Positions 19,241 through 29,270 of a stretch of 64,000 nucleotides of DNA are shown in pieces. Where the stretch lies: assembly GCA_030147845.1 (NCBI GenBank), contig JASBUN010000061.1, forward strand, positions 1 to 64,000. The letters run 5' to 3'. Below the pieces are notes generated by a model. It did no database searches, was not told the DNA's origin, and saw only the letters and a program-made list of their open reading frames with translations. Position 1 is the stretch's first letter. Every line of letters begins with the position of its first letter. Made by a program: the position numbers and the translations under genes. The stretch is from Gammaproteobacteria bacterium (GTDB taxonomy: Bacteria; Pseudomonadota; Gammaproteobacteria; JASBUN01).

Positions 19241-19339
19241 GCGTTGGCAGGCACGGTAGATTGTTAGCTCGCGGTAGTACGACGAGCCCCAGGGATGTGG
19301 GCTTCTATCATTATTAAATCGAACTGGACGGAGATTGTT

Positions 19340-19819
<480 letters not shown>

Positions 19820-20032
19820 CCGAATGCTGGTGTTCGACCGCCGTAATGTCGTCAGCCCACGGTGGGGTGGGCGGGCCGCGGCTCGAAGTGGCCTTGCGCG
19901 TGGCCGCAGTGCAGCGGATTCAATTTATAACAATCTAAACAAACCCCAGTACGGCAGTTCGCGCTGCGCCCGGTGGCCATAAGCCCGCTTCGCGCTGTGC
20001 GGATTGCAGATGGTGCTGCGAAAGGGGGATTC

Positions 20033-21463
20033 ATGCTGGTGCCAGTCATCTTGTCAGGGGGGGCGGGGACGCGGTTGTGGCCGGTCTCGCGCGAGGCCCA
20101 CCCGAAGCCGTTCATGCGCATGGTCGATGGCCGCAGCCTACTTCAGAAAACGCTGCAGCGGGCTATGGCGCTGCAAGGCGTAGCCGACGTCGTTACCATA
20201 ACCAATCGCGATTACTATTTTCAGACCCGTGATGAATATCTTGCGGTGCAGCCGCAGTCGAACATTTCGTTCGACTACGTATTGGAACCCTGCGGACGCA
20301 ATACCGCCCCCGCGGTCGCGCTCGCCGCGCTGCATATGCAGGAGCGATACGGTGACGAGGTGCAGATGCTGGTGCTTCCGGCCGATCACGTTATCGATGA
20401 CGGCGAGCGTTTCGGCCATACAGTACGGACGGCGAGCGCGTTGGCGGCGCAAGATTATCTGGTGACATTCGGCATCCGCGCCTCGCGACCGGAAACCGGT
20501 TACGGTTACATCGAACTCGGCGATGCCATTGCTGCCGATAGCGGCCAATTCCGCGTCAATCGTTTCGTCGAAAAGCCCGACTCGGTGACCGCCGAGGAAT
20601 ATGTGAGCTGCGGCCGCTTCCTGTGGAATGCGGGTATGTTCTGCTTTCGTCCCAAGACTTTTTTACGGGCGTTAGAGCGTCACGCGCCGGATGTGCATGC
20701 CGCCGCGGTGGCGTGCTGGCAGGCCACTCGTACCGATGTTGCGCCGCTCGAATTGGACGCCGACGCTTTTGGCGCCGTGCCCGCCATTTCGATAGATTAT
20801 GCGGTCATGGAGCGCGCGGATAATGTCGCGGTGGTTGCCTGCGAGTTTGACTGGAGCGATGTCGGTTCATGGGATTCGGTCAGCGAGTTGATGGATGTCG
20901 ATGAAGACGGAAATCGTATTTCCGGAGAAACCATCGTCGTCGACAGCAGTAATTGCTATATACACGGAGAAGACCGCTTGATCGCGGTGCTCGGCTTGAG
21001 CAATCTAGTGGTCGTCGATACGCCCGATGCGCTGCTGGTCGCCGATCGTGGCCGCGCGCAGGACGTCAAGCGTATTGTCGAACGGCTCAAGGCCGATGGT
21101 CACGAGGCCTACCGCTATCATCGCACCGTGCATCGTCCCTGGGGCACCTATACTGTGCTCGAGGACGGCGATCGCTTCAAAATCAAACGTATCGTAGTCA
21201 AGCCCGGAGCGGCCTTGTCGCTGCAAATGCATCATCATCGTAGTGAGCATTGGATCGTCGTTTCGGGCACCGCCAAGGTAACCAATGGCGATCGTGAGTT
21301 CCTGGTACGCACCAACGAGTCGACCTATGTGCCTTCGGGGAATGCCCACCGCCTCAGTAATCCCGGCATCGTGGAATTAATCATGATCGAGGTGCAAAGC
21401 GGCGAGTATCTCGGCGAAGACGATATCGTACGTTTCGAGGACATTTACGGCAGGGCGCGTTAG
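20033..21463 (+). CDS. manC: Mannose-1-phosphate guanylyltransferase / mannose-6-phosphate isomerase
   Basis: This type II bifunctional enzyme makes GDP-mannose from mannose-1-phosphate and GTP, and interconverts fructose-6-phosphate and mannose-6-phosphate. The 476-residue protein has the nucleotidyltransferase signature ILSGGAGTRLWPVSREAHPKPF at residues 6-27, FVEKPD near residue 190, and a C-terminal cupin isomerase domain (PGAALSLQMHHHRSEHWIVVSGTAKV). The ORF track starts at ATG 19973; ATG 20033 follows AAAGGGGG and gives the expected N-terminus. AlgA and ManC differ mainly by context, and no alginate genes are present. A possible -10 TATAAC lies at 19926 with no clear -35. Confidence 0.92.
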   Translation: MLVPVILSGGAGTRLWPVSREAHPKPFMRMVDGRSLLQKTLQRAMALQGVADVVTITNRDYYFQTRDEYLAVQPQSNISFDYVLEPCGRNTAPAVALAALHMQERYGDEVQMLVLPADHVIDDGERFGHTVRTASALAAQDYLVTFGIRASRPETGYGYIELGDAIAADSGQFRVNRFVEKPDSVTAEEYVSCGRFLWNAGMFCFRPKTFLRALERHAPDVHAAAVACWQATRTDVAPLELDADAFGAVPAISIDYAVMERADNVAVVACEFDWSDVGSWDSVSELMDVDEDGNRISGETIVVDSSNCYIHGEDRLIAVLGLSNLVVVDTPDALLVADRGRAQDVKRIVERLKADGHEAYRYHRTVHRPWGTYTVLEDGDRFKIKRIVVKPGAALSLQMHHHRSEHWIVVSGTAKVTNGDREFLVRTNESTYVPSGNAHRLSNPGIVELIMIEVQSGEYLGEDDIVRFEDIYGRAR

Positions 21464-21494
21464 GCTGCAAGCCTAATCCGTTCCGCCAACGCGT

Positions 21495-21503
21495 TGATAT
21501 AAT
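21495..21503 (+). promoter_or_regulatory. Extended -10 promoter for galE
   Basis: TGATATAAT matches an extended -10 element (TGnTATAAT) with a perfect hexamer at 21498-21503. It lies in the 67-base manC-galE gap, 27 bases before the GTG start, leaving room for a short leader with AAGGAAG at 21520-21526. No -35 match is seen at 16-18 bases, which extended -10 promoters can tolerate. It suggests that galE and the following rfb genes have their own transcript. Confidence 0.5.
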
Positions 21504-21530
21504 TTTTTGTTAATTCGATAAGGAAGTAGC

Positions 21531-22508
21531 GTGAAAAAAATACTCGTGGTCGGCGGCGCCGGTTATATCGGCTCGCACATGGTCAAGATGCTGACCAACG
21601 ATGGCTTCAACGTCGTGACGTTGGATAATCTTTCCACTGGATTCCGCGATGCCGTAGTCGGCGGCGAATTTGTCGAGGGTGATATCGCCGACAGTGCGCT
21701 GCTCGACCGACTGCTACCTGAGCATAAGTTTGACGCCGTGATGCATTTTGCCGCTCATATACAGGTTGGCGAATCGGTCGAGAATCCGCACAAGTATTAC
21801 GTCAACAATGTCGCCAGTACCTTGAATCTGCTCGGCGCTATGGTGCGACATGGGCTGAACAACTTTATCTTTTCGTCTTCGGCCGCTATTTTCGGTGAGC
21901 CCGAGTATGTCCCGGCCGATGAGAATCATCCCAAGGCACCGATCAATCCGTATGGTCTGAGTAAATGGATGGTGGAGCAGATATTGACGGATTTCGACCA
22001 CGCCTACGCGCTGCGTTCGGTTTGCCTGCGCTATTTCAACGCCGCCGGCGCCGATCCCGAAGGCGAGCTAGGCTGGCGTTATGGCGGTGTCAGCAACTTG
22101 ATTCCGTTGGTTATGAAGGCGGCATCCGGTAGTCGGGCCGACATTACCGTATTCGGCCGTGACTACGATACCCCCGATGGTACCGGCGTACGCGATTACA
22201 TCCATATCGTCGATTTATGTCAGGCGCATTTGTTGGCGCTGAAATATCTGTGGGATGATCACCCCAGCGCGGTATTTAATCTTGGCAACGGCCAGGGATT
22301 TTCCGTGCAGGAAGTGGTCGATATGGCGCGCGATGTTACCGGGCGTGAGATTGTCGTGCGTGAGGGCAGCCGCCGCGCCGGTGATCCGGCCTCGTTGGTG
22401 GCGGATTCCACGCTTGCCCGCGAGGTGCTGGGTTGGGAGCCGCGCTATGCCGATCTGCGCACGATCATAGAACATGCTTGGCAATGGGAATCGCGTGCGG
22501 CTAAGTAA
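21531..22508 (+). CDS. galE: UDP-glucose 4-epimerase
   Basis: GalE interconverts UDP-glucose and UDP-galactose. The 325-residue extended short-chain dehydrogenase has the NAD-binding GGAGYIGSHM at residues 7-16, the catalytic serine region FSSSAAIFGEP near residue 121, and the YGLSK active-site motif near residue 145. Further landmarks are RYFNAAGADPEGELGW and the C-terminal LGWEPRY. The start is GTG 21531, after AAGGAAG. Other UDP-sugar epimerases share this fold, so the exact substrate is likely but not certain. Confidence 0.88.
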   Translation: MKKILVVGGAGYIGSHMVKMLTNDGFNVVTLDNLSTGFRDAVVGGEFVEGDIADSALLDRLLPEHKFDAVMHFAAHIQVGESVENPHKYYVNNVASTLNLLGAMVRHGLNNFIFSSSAAIFGEPEYVPADENHPKAPINPYGLSKWMVEQILTDFDHAYALRSVCLRYFNAAGADPEGELGWRYGGVSNLIPLVMKAASGSRADITVFGRDYDTPDGTGVRDYIHIVDLCQAHLLALKYLWDDHPSAVFNLGNGQGFSVQEVVDMARDVTGREIVVREGSRRAGDPASLVADSTLAREVLGWEPRYADLRTIIEHAWQWESRAAK

Positions 22509-22560
22509 CATGGGTTTGTGACGCCGCCGGCGCAGTCTGGCTTGGGCGAGGGAACATGGA

Positions 22561-23634
22561 ATGAAAACCGTGTTGATCACGGGTGGTGCGGGCTTCATCG
22601 GTTCGGCGGTTACGCGTCACACCATCTCCAATACCGACTGGCGCGTCGTAAACGTTGATAAGTTGACGTATGCCGGCAATCTGGCGTCGCTGCGAGATGT
22701 TGCGCACGACGCCCGCTACTGCTTTGAGCAAGTTGATATTGGTCAGCGTGAACAAATGCAGCGCATTTTCCGACACTACGATCCCGACGCGGTGTTGCAT
22801 CTGGCGGCCGAGTCACATGTCGATCGTTCCATTGACAGTGCCGCGGAATTTATCGAAACCAACATCGTCGGAACCTACGTGTTGCTGGAAAGCGCGCTGC
22901 AGCACTGGCGCGGCATGAGCGAGCCGCGGCGTACGAAGTTTCGCTTCCTCCATGTTTCCACCGACGAAGTGTACGGTTCGCTGGCTGACGAGGGTTTGTT
23001 CAGCGAAATGACGCCGTATCAACCGAATTCTCCGTATTCGGCCAGCAAGGCATCGTCCGATCACTTGGTGCGTGCTTGGCACCATACGTATGGTCTGCCC
23101 GTGGTGACCACCAACTGCTCCAACAATTATGGGCCGTACCAGTTTCCAGAGAAGCTCATTCCGTTAATGATCATCAATGCCTTGGCAGGCAAACCGCTGC
23201 CGATTTATGGTAGCGGTCAGAACGTGCGCGATTGGTTATATGTTGATGACCATGTCAGCGCGCTTTGGACCGTGCTTTGCGAAGGACTGCCGGGCGAAGT
23301 CTATAATATCGGCGGCAATGCCGAGCGCAGCAATTTGGAGGTGGTCACGCAAGTATGTGCATTGATGGATGAGCTGGTCACCAACGCCAAGCGTAGACAC
23401 CATGCCGAGCTGATCAGTTACGTCGCCGATCGGCCGGGGCATGATTTACGCTACGCCATGGACAGCGGCAAGCTGCGGCGTGAATTGGGCTGGGAGCCTC
23501 GCGAGACGTTTGAATCCGGTCTGCGCCGGACGGTGCAGTGGTATCTGGCCCGGCGTGACTGGTGGCAGCCTATTGTGGATGGCGTGTATCAAGGCCAGCG
23601 TCTTGGCGCGTCGTCGCCGCGAGGTACGCGCTGA
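22561..23634 (+). CDS. rfbB: dTDP-glucose 4,6-dehydratase
   Basis: RfbB (RmlB) converts dTDP-glucose into dTDP-4-keto-6-deoxyglucose, the second step of dTDP-rhamnose synthesis. The 357-residue protein has the Rossmann motif [11 protein letters not shown] at residues 6-16, [14 protein letters not shown] near residue 80, [11 protein letters not shown] near 132, the YSASK catalytic motif near 160, and [18 protein letters not shown]. It begins the rfbBACD run, 52 bases after galE, with GGAACATGGA before the ATG. Confidence 0.96.
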   Translation: MKTVLITGGAGFIGSAVTRHTISNTDWRVVNVDKLTYAGNLASLRDVAHDARYCFEQVDIGQREQMQRIFRHYDPDAVLHLAAESHVDRSIDSAAEFIETNIVGTYVLLESALQHWRGMSEPRRTKFRFLHVSTDEVYGSLADEGLFSEMTPYQPNSPYSASKASSDHLVRAWHHTYGLPVVTTNCSNNYGPYQFPEKLIPLMIINALAGKPLPIYGSGQNVRDWLYVDDHVSALWTVLCEGLPGEVYNIGGNAERSNLEVVTQVCALMDELVTNAKRRHHAELISYVADRPGHDLRYAMDSGKLRRELGWEPRETFESGLRRTVQWYLARRDWWQPIVDGVYQGQRLGASSPRGTR

Positions 23635-23652
23635 ACCGGCGCGCAATATGTT

Positions 23653-24540
23653 ATGACGACGCGTAAGGGCATTATTCTCGCGGGCGGTTCCGGTACACGG
23701 CTGTACCCCGTGACGCAGGCGGTCAGCAAACAGCTGCTTCCGGTGTATGACAAGCCGATGGTTTACTATCCGCTGACGACGCTGATGTTGGCGGGCATAC
23801 GCGATATTTTGCTTATCTCCACGCCGCAGGATACGCCGCGCTTCGAGCAGTTACTGGGCGACGGTAGTCAGTGGGGTATTTCCATTCGTTACGCCGTACA
23901 GCCGCAACCGCAAGGCTTGGCACAGGCATTCATCATTGGCGCGGACTTTATCGGCGCTGATGCGTGCGTATTGATTCTGGGCGACAACGTATTTTACGGT
24001 CATGACCTCATCACCATGCTACGACGCGCCGGCGCGCGCACCGATGGCGCAACCGTGTTCGCTTACCGTGTCAGTGACCCACAGCGTTATGGGGTCGTCG
24101 AATTCGACGATCAGCGCCGCGCCGTCAGTATCGAGGAGAAGCCGCAGCGGCCGAAATCCCGTTATGCCGTAACAGGATTGTATTTCTATGATAATGACGT
24201 CGTCCCGATTGCCCGCGCATTAAAGCCCTCGGCGCGCGGTGAATTGGAGATCACCGACGTCAATCGCGACTACCTGGCGCGTGGCGCGCTACAAGTGGAA
24301 CTGATGGGGCGCGGTCTCGCATGGCTCGATACCGGCACGCATGAAACATTGCTTGAAGCGTCCGCGTTCATCGAGACCATCGAACGCCGCCAAGGTTTGA
24401 AGATTGCCTGCCCGGAGGAAGTGGCCTATCGGGCCGGTTATATCGACGCTGAACAGGTGCGCGACATGGCCGAACCGCTGAAGAACAATGGCTACGGGCG
24501 TTATCTTCTGTCCATGTTGGACGACATCGATGCATTTTGA
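23653..24540 (+). CDS. rfbA: Glucose-1-phosphate thymidylyltransferase
   Basis: RfbA (RmlA) joins glucose-1-phosphate and dTTP into dTDP-glucose, the first step of the rhamnose pathway. The 295-residue sequence contains the activating motif [16 protein letters not shown] at residues 6-21, [59 protein letters not shown] and [15 protein letters not shown]. It is complete, and its 3' end overlaps rfbC by eleven bases in another frame. Confidence 0.96.
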   Translation: MTTRKGIILAGGSGTRLYPVTQAVSKQLLPVYDKPMVYYPLTTLMLAGIRDILLISTPQDTPRFEQLLGDGSQWGISIRYAVQPQPQGLAQAFIIGADFIGADACVLILGDNVFYGHDLITMLRRAGARTDGATVFAYRVSDPQRYGVVEFDDQRRAVSIEEKPQRPKSRYAVTGLYFYDNDVVPIARALKPSARGELEITDVNRDYLARGALQVELMGRGLAWLDTGTHETLLEASAFIETIERRQGLKIACPEEVAYRAGYIDAEQVRDMAEPLKNNGYGRYLLSMLDDIDAF

Positions 24541-25075
24541 GACGACCGATATTCCGGATGCGCTGATTCTTCAGCCAAAGGTGTTTGGCGACCAGCGTGG
24601 CTATTTCTTTGAGAGCTATAATGAGCGTGTGTTTGAGCGCTGCGTTGGGCGTCCCGTACGGTTCGTGCAAGACAATCAGTCGCGCTCGGCGCGCGGTGTA
24701 TTGCGCGGCCTGCATTATCAGGTGCACCAGCCGCAAGCAAAGTTGGTATGCGTGCTGAGTGGCGAAATTTATGACGTCGCGATTGACATCCGGCGCAGTT
24801 CGGCGTTTTTTGGCCGTTGGGTCGGCGCACGGCTTACCGCGGCCAACCATCGGCAGATGTGGGTGCCGGAGGGATTCGCGCATGGATTCTGTGTGCTGTC
24901 GGATTCCGCCGATGTGCTGTATAAAACGACCGATTTCTATGCGCCGGAACATGAGCGCTGTATTCGCTGGGATGATCCCGCCTTGGCCATTACTTGGCCG
25001 CTGGAGCAAGCGCCGCTGGTGTCGGACAAGGACCGGCAGGGCCGTTCGCTGGCCGATGCCGAGTTGTTTCCGTGA
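24530..25075 (+). CDS. rfbC: dTDP-4-dehydrorhamnose 3,5-epimerase
   Basis: RfbC (RmlC) epimerises positions 3 and 5 of the keto-deoxy sugar. The 181-residue cupin has [14 protein letters not shown] near residue 16, [18 protein letters not shown] with the catalytic histidine near residue 62, VPEGFAHGF near 118, and [18 protein letters not shown]. The ORF track starts at 24488 within rfbA; ATG 24530 ([13 protein letters not shown]) gives the normal length. It overlaps both neighbours, implying coupled translation. Confidence 0.95.
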   Translation: MHFETTDIPDALILQPKVFGDQRGYFFESYNERVFERCVGRPVRFVQDNQSRSARGVLRGLHYQVHQPQAKLVCVLSGEIYDVAIDIRRSSAFFGRWVGARLTAANHRQMWVPEGFAHGFCVLSDSADVLYKTTDFYAPEHERCIRWDDPALAITWPLEQAPLVSDKDRQGRSLADAELFP

Positions 25076-25944
25076 CCGATATTTTGCTGTTCGGCGGCAG
25101 CGGCCAGATTGGCTCGGCGCTGTTTCGTCGTTTGAGTCCGTACTATGCGCTTGCCGCGCCCGATTCGGCGGCCGTCGACTTATCTTCCGCGGAACAAATT
25201 AGTAACACGATCGAGCGCCTGCGGCCGCGTTTGATCATCAATGCCGCCGCCTATACGGCCGTTGACCGCGCCGAGCAGGAGCCCGAATCGGCGCTGCATG
25301 TCAACGGCGTCGCTCCCGGCGTAATGGCGCGACAAGCGCGCTTGACCGGCGCGGCGTTGGTGCACTATTCGACCGACTACGTGTTCGATGGCAGTAAAGC
25401 TTCGCCCTATACGGAAAACGATGCGCCCGCGCCCCTAAATGTCTACGGGCGCAGTAAACTGGCCGGCGACAGGGCGGTCATGGACTCCGGCGCGCCATAT
25501 CTGATTTTGCGCACGTCCTGGGTATACGGGTTGCAGGGCAGTAATTTTCTGCTGACCATGCAGCGTTTGCTGCGCGAGCGCGAGCAGGTCAGCGTGGTCG
25601 ATGACCAAATCGGCGCGCCGACCTGGTGCGAGTCGATTGCCGATGCTACGGTATCGATACTGCGCGCCGAGGATGACTTGGTCGAGTCGGTGGGCAAGCG
25701 TTCGGGATTGTATAATATGACATGCGGCGGCGAGACGACATGGTACGGATTCGCGCAGGCGATTCGTGCCGAACTCTTATCGAGTCATGTCAGGCTGGCC
25801 GATCTGCAGGCGATAGTGAGCGCCGATTATCCAACGGCCGCGCGCCGGCCGGCTTACTCGGTGCTCGATAACAGTCGCCTGCACGGCGAATTCGCGCTCG
25901 ACCTGCCGCACTGGCGGCAGGCATTGGCTGCCGCCTTGGCGTAG
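25072..25944 (+). CDS. rfbD: dTDP-4-dehydrorhamnose reductase
   Basis: RfbD (RmlD) makes the last reduction to dTDP-L-rhamnose. The 290-residue protein has the NAD(P)-binding ILLFGGSGQIGSALFR, INAAAYTAVDRAEQEPE near residue 58, HYSTDYVFDGS near 98, YGRSKLAGD near 125, and LRTSWVYG. The ORF track extends upstream through rfbC. The start is GTG 25072, overlapping the rfbC TGA by three bases (GTGA). With it all four dTDP-rhamnose enzymes are present. Confidence 0.95.
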   Translation: MTDILLFGGSGQIGSALFRRLSPYYALAAPDSAAVDLSSAEQISNTIERLRPRLIINAAAYTAVDRAEQEPESALHVNGVAPGVMARQARLTGAALVHYSTDYVFDGSKASPYTENDAPAPLNVYGRSKLAGDRAVMDSGAPYLILRTSWVYGLQGSNFLLTMQRLLREREQVSVVDDQIGAPTWCESIADATVSILRAEDDLVESVGKRSGLYNMTCGGETTWYGFAQAIRAELLSSHVRLADLQAIVSADYPTAARRPAYSVLDNSRLHGEFALDLPHWRQALAAALA

Positions 25945-25984
25945 CCGGGTATTACTGGCTTGATGGCACCGAAATGACCCCCTG

Positions 25985-26004
25985 AGCGGCCGCGGTCGGC
26001 CGCT
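25985..26004 (+). other. Perfect 8-bp hairpin between rfbD and cysC
   Basis: AGCGGCCG (25985-25992) pairs with CGGCCGCT (25997-26004) across CGGT. It lies in the 80-base rfbD-cysC gap, 21 bases before the cysC GTG. No T run follows on either strand, so it is unlikely to be a simple terminator. An mRNA-stability or processing role is possible. Confidence 0.4.
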
Positions 26005-26024
26005 ACTAGCGCTGGAGATAAGAA

Positions 26025-26633
26025 GTGAGCAAAAGTTCCAACGTAGTTTGGCACCACGCCACCGTAACGCGCGAGCGGCGCGAGAGTCTCAGTGGCCACA
26101 AGGGCGCGGTATTGTGGTTTACCGGCCTGTCCGGCGCCGGTAAATCGACGCTGGCGCACGCGGTGGAGGAGCAACTGCATCAGCTGGGTAGCCATACTTT
26201 TGTCTTCGACGGCGACAACGTGCGCCATGGGCTGTGCTCGGACCTGGGTTTTTCGGCCGACGATCGGTCGGAAAATCTGCGCCGTATCGGCGAAATGGTC
26301 AAACTGTTCCTGGAAGCCGGGATCATCTCTCTGACGGCGTTTATTTCGCCATTTGCCACCGACCGCGACCGCGTGCGCACTTTGGTGCCGCACGGCGATT
26401 TCTTTGAAATTTACTGTCGTGCGCCGCTGGAAGTCTGCGAGGGACGCGACGTCAAGGGCCTGTATAAGCGTGCCAGGGCCGGCCAAATACCTGAGTTCAC
26501 TGGCATATCGTCGCCTTACGAGGAACCGCGCAACCCTGAGTTGGTGGTCGATACAGGTACCCAGCCGTTGGCCGAATGTATCGACCAAGTGCTTGCGCTG
26601 CTGCGCCAGCGCGGCGTTCTGGCGCTGACGTGA
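26025..26633 (+). CDS. cysC: Adenylylsulfate (APS) kinase
   Basis: CysC phosphorylates adenosine 5'-phosphosulfate to PAPS, the sulfate donor for reduction or for sulfotransferases. The 202-residue protein has Walker A at G34-T42 (GLSGAGKST), [29 protein letters not shown] near residue 64, [13 protein letters not shown] near 106, and the lid region [31 protein letters not shown]. The GTG start follows GGAGATAAGAA. No cysD, cysN, cysH or sulfotransferase is in the window. Its place after the sugar genes could mean PAPS supply for polysaccharide sulfation, but that is only an inference. Confidence 0.93.
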   Translation: MSKSSNVVWHHATVTRERRESLSGHKGAVLWFTGLSGAGKSTLAHAVEEQLHQLGSHTFVFDGDNVRHGLCSDLGFSADDRSENLRRIGEMVKLFLEAGIISLTAFISPFATDRDRVRTLVPHGDFFEIYCRAPLEVCEGRDVKGLYKRARAGQIPEFTGISSPYEEPRNPELVVDTGTQPLAECIDQVLALLRQRGVLALT

Positions 26634-26737
26634 AGATCGCCGTCGCGCCGGTCCGCGGTGACTTGTCGTAGTGGCATTTTTCCTGCGAAAGTAGTATGTT
26701 ACCCGGTTTCTCCGGGATAGTCCGCGGTGCGCCTTTC

Positions 26738-28093
26738 ATGATCCGCAAGCTCTATATCAAGACCCATGGTTGTCAAATGAACGAGTACGACTCCGCCAAG
26801 ATGGCGGACGTTCTGCGCGACTCGCATGGCTTGCAATGCACCGACGACCCGGAGCAGGCTGATGTGCTGTTGCTCAACACGTGTTCTATACGCGAAAAAG
26901 CGCAGGAGAAGGTATTCTCGCAGCTGGGGGTATGGCGCGAACTGAAACTCGAACGGCCCGATCTGGTCATCGGCGTCGGCGGTTGCGTCGCCAGCCAGGA
27001 AGGCGACGCGTTGCGCCAACGTGCACCGTATGTCGATATCGTCTTCGGGCCGCAGACGCTGCACCGTTTGCCGGCCATGCTCGACGAGGCGTGCAAGTGC
27101 CGCACTGCGGTCGTCGATGTCAGTTTTCCCGAAATCGAAAAGTTTGATTGTTTGCCGCCGCCGCGTGCCGACGGCCCGACCGCGTTCGTGTCCATCATGG
27201 AAGGTTGCAGTAAATACTGTTCGTTCTGCGTCGTTCCGTATACGCGTGGTGAGGAAGTCAGCCGGCCATTGGATGATATTATCGCTGAAGTGGTGGCTTT
27301 GGCGGCACAAGGCGTACGTGAAGTCACTCTGTTGGGGCAGAACGTCAACGCCTACCGCGGCGCGACCTATGACGGCGATATAGCCGACTTGGCTTTGCTG
27401 ATTACCTACATCGCCGCCATCGATGGGATTGACCGCATTCGCTATACCACCTCGCACCCGATCGAGGTGAATGACAGTTTGATACAAGCCTATGCCGAGG
27501 TGCCGCAGTTGGTGAGTCATCTTCATCTGCCGGTACAAAGCGGATCGGACCGGATTCTTGCGTTGATGAAGCGCGGTCATACGGCGCTGGAGTACAGTGA
27601 CAAGGTTCGACGTCTGCGCCAGGCGCGGCCTAATCTGAGTTTGTCCTCGGACTTCATCGTCGGCTTTCCCGGTGAGAGCGAGCAGGATTTCGACGCCACA
27701 ATGGCGTTGATCGAGAACATTGGCTTCGATCAATCGTTCAGTTTCGTATTCAGCGCCCGGCCCGGAACGCCGGCCGCCGCTTTACCCGATGAGGTGCCGT
27801 TGGAGCGGAAAAAGCAGCGCTTGGCGCGGCTGCAGGAACGCGTCAACCAGATGGCACGGAAAATCAGCGCCGATATGGTTGGGAGCGTGCAGCGCGTTTT
27901 GGTCGAACGTCCCTCGCGTAAGGACCCGGCGCAGCTGGCCGGGCGCACCGAGAACAACCGCGTAGTGAATTTACACGGCGACGCCGGCTTGATCGGTACA
28001 TTTGTGGATGTGCGTATTACCGCAGCGCTGCCCAACTCATTACGCGGTGAGCTCGTCGGCGACGGCGCTGCGGCTCACTGTGCTCGAGGATAA
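26738..28093 (+). CDS. miaB: tRNA-2-methylthio-N6-dimethylallyladenosine synthase MiaB
   Basis: MiaB is a radical-SAM enzyme that adds a methylthio group to i6A37 of tRNAs. The 451-residue protein has the N-terminal cluster domain ([35 protein letters not shown]), the radical-SAM triad C157-C161-C164 (CSKYCSFC), and a C-terminal TRAM domain ending [17 protein letters not shown]. The ORF track starts at 26696; ATG 26738 matches the E. coli N-terminus. The ribosome binding site is poor. It starts the miaB-phoH-ybeY-corC-lnt run seen in many Gammaproteobacteria. Confidence 0.96.
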   Translation: MIRKLYIKTHGCQMNEYDSAKMADVLRDSHGLQCTDDPEQADVLLLNTCSIREKAQEKVFSQLGVWRELKLERPDLVIGVGGCVASQEGDALRQRAPYVDIVFGPQTLHRLPAMLDEACKCRTAVVDVSFPEIEKFDCLPPPRADGPTAFVSIMEGCSKYCSFCVVPYTRGEEVSRPLDDIIAEVVALAAQGVREVTLLGQNVNAYRGATYDGDIADLALLITYIAAIDGIDRIRYTTSHPIEVNDSLIQAYAEVPQLVSHLHLPVQSGSDRILALMKRGHTALEYSDKVRRLRQARPNLSLSSDFIVGFPGESEQDFDATMALIENIGFDQSFSFVFSARPGTPAAALPDEVPLERKKQRLARLQERVNQMARKISADMVGSVQRVLVERPSRKDPAQLAGRTENNRVVNLHGDAGLIGTFVDVRITAALPNSLRGELVGDGAAAHCARG

Positions 28094-28280
28094 GCCGCAA
28101 TGCCAGGGTTTTTCTCCGGCAATGCCGCCGCCGGGCCGAATTGCGCGGTCAATGCCTTGCGTAGCGGCCGTTCGGCAACCATACTCGGATTATGATGTCC
28201 GCGGCATCACGAGCCAAAGCGGATTGCTGTCTGGTACTCGACCAGTCCCTGACCCCGTTTGAATTTTTTCGGCCACGTAC

Positions 28281-29252
28281 TTGAACGAGCACGCCAAGAC
28301 AGTAGACCTGACCCTCGATCCGGCCGATAACCAGCGGCTGGTGAATCTGTGCGGTTTATTCGACGAAAACCTGCGCCACCTCGAGCGCCGTTTGGGCGTG
28401 GAAATCAATAATCGGGCCAATCATTTTCAGGTCATTGGCGATGAACGGGCGGTGCGCGCCGCCGGCGAAGTGTTGCGAAAACTCTATGCTGCCGCCGAGC
28501 AGGAGGAGCTTTCACCGCAGCGCGTGCATTTGCACTTGCAGGAGGCCGGTATCGAAGATTTGCTGGCCAGCTCCGGCCGTGCCCAGGAGGTCGAGATTCA
28601 GACACGCAAGGCGCGTGTAAAGGGCCGTGGCCCGAATCAGCAGCGCTACCTCAACAATGTACTTACCCATGACATCAATTTTGGCGTAGGGCCGGCCGGC
28701 ACCGGCAAGACCTATCTGGCGGTCGCCTGCGCAGTCGACGCGCTCGAGCGTGAGAGTGTGCAGCGTTTGGTGTTAGTGCGCCCGGCGGTCGAAGCCGGCG
28801 AACGCCTGGGTTTTCTGCCGGGCGATCTGGCGCAAAAGATCGATCCTTATCTGCGGCCACTTTATGACGCGTTATATGAAATGCTTGGTTTTGAGCGTGT
28901 GAGCAAATTGATCGAGCGTGGCGTGATCGAGGTCGCTCCGCTCGCCTACATGCGTGGACGTACGCTCAACGATTCGTTCATCATTCTGGACGAAGCGCAG
29001 AACACGACCGTAGAGCAGATGAAAATGTTCCTGACCCGCATCGGTTTTGGATCCACCGCGGTTGTCACCGGTGACGTTACTCAGATTGACCTTCCGGATA
29101 ACCGCAAATCCGGTCTGCGTCACGTCGTCGATGTCCTCAAGGATGTCGACGGCATATCATTCACGTTTTTCAACGCCCGCGATGTCGTGCGTCATCCGCT
29201 GGTGCAGGCCATCGTATCAGCTTATGAAACGTATGAACGCAAGACCTCATAG
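28281..29252 (+). CDS. ybeZ: PhoH-like ATPase (YbeZ)
   Basis: The 323-residue product belongs to the PhoH family of P-loop ATPases; its E. coli counterpart YbeZ works with the rRNA endonuclease YbeY. A small KH-like N-terminal part precedes Walker A (GPAGTGKTYLAVACAVDAL, near residue 138), with RPAVEAGERLGFLPGDL and the Walker B region FIILDEAQNTTVEQMKMFLTR. The only in-frame start that matches homologues is TTG 28281, with no evident Shine-Dalgarno sequence. A 187-base gap separates it from miaB. I saw no gene in that gap. Confidence 0.92.
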   Translation: MNEHAKTVDLTLDPADNQRLVNLCGLFDENLRHLERRLGVEINNRANHFQVIGDERAVRAAGEVLRKLYAAAEQEELSPQRVHLHLQEAGIEDLLASSGRAQEVEIQTRKARVKGRGPNQQRYLNNVLTHDINFGVGPAGTGKTYLAVACAVDALERESVQRLVLVRPAVEAGERLGFLPGDLAQKIDPYLRPLYDALYEMLGFERVSKLIERGVIEVAPLAYMRGRTLNDSFIILDEAQNTTVEQMKMFLTRIGFGSTAVVTGDVTQIDLPDNRKSGLRHVVDVLKDVDGISFTFFNARDVVRHPLVQAIVSAYETYERKTS

Positions 29253-29270
29253 CACTGAGTCGATCCGCCT

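Noticed and set aside
19855-19872. GCCCAC...GTGGGC inverted repeat after ssb
   Set aside because: Six-base stem with no T run in a G-rich segment; could be chance, and I could not support it as a terminator.
26663-26697. Possible miaB promoter TTGTCG ... TAGTAT
   Set aside because: The spacer between the two hexamers is 23 bases, too long for a sigma-70 promoter.
26699-27733. 344-residue antisense ORF over miaB
   Set aside because: Lies opposite the radical-SAM core of miaB; its length comes from codon bias in GC-rich DNA.
28157-28200. Possible phoH promoter with TATGAT
   Set aside because: The TATGAT hexamer is fair, but the nearest -35-like sequences (TTCGGC, GTTCGG) match poorly and are 14-15 bases away.
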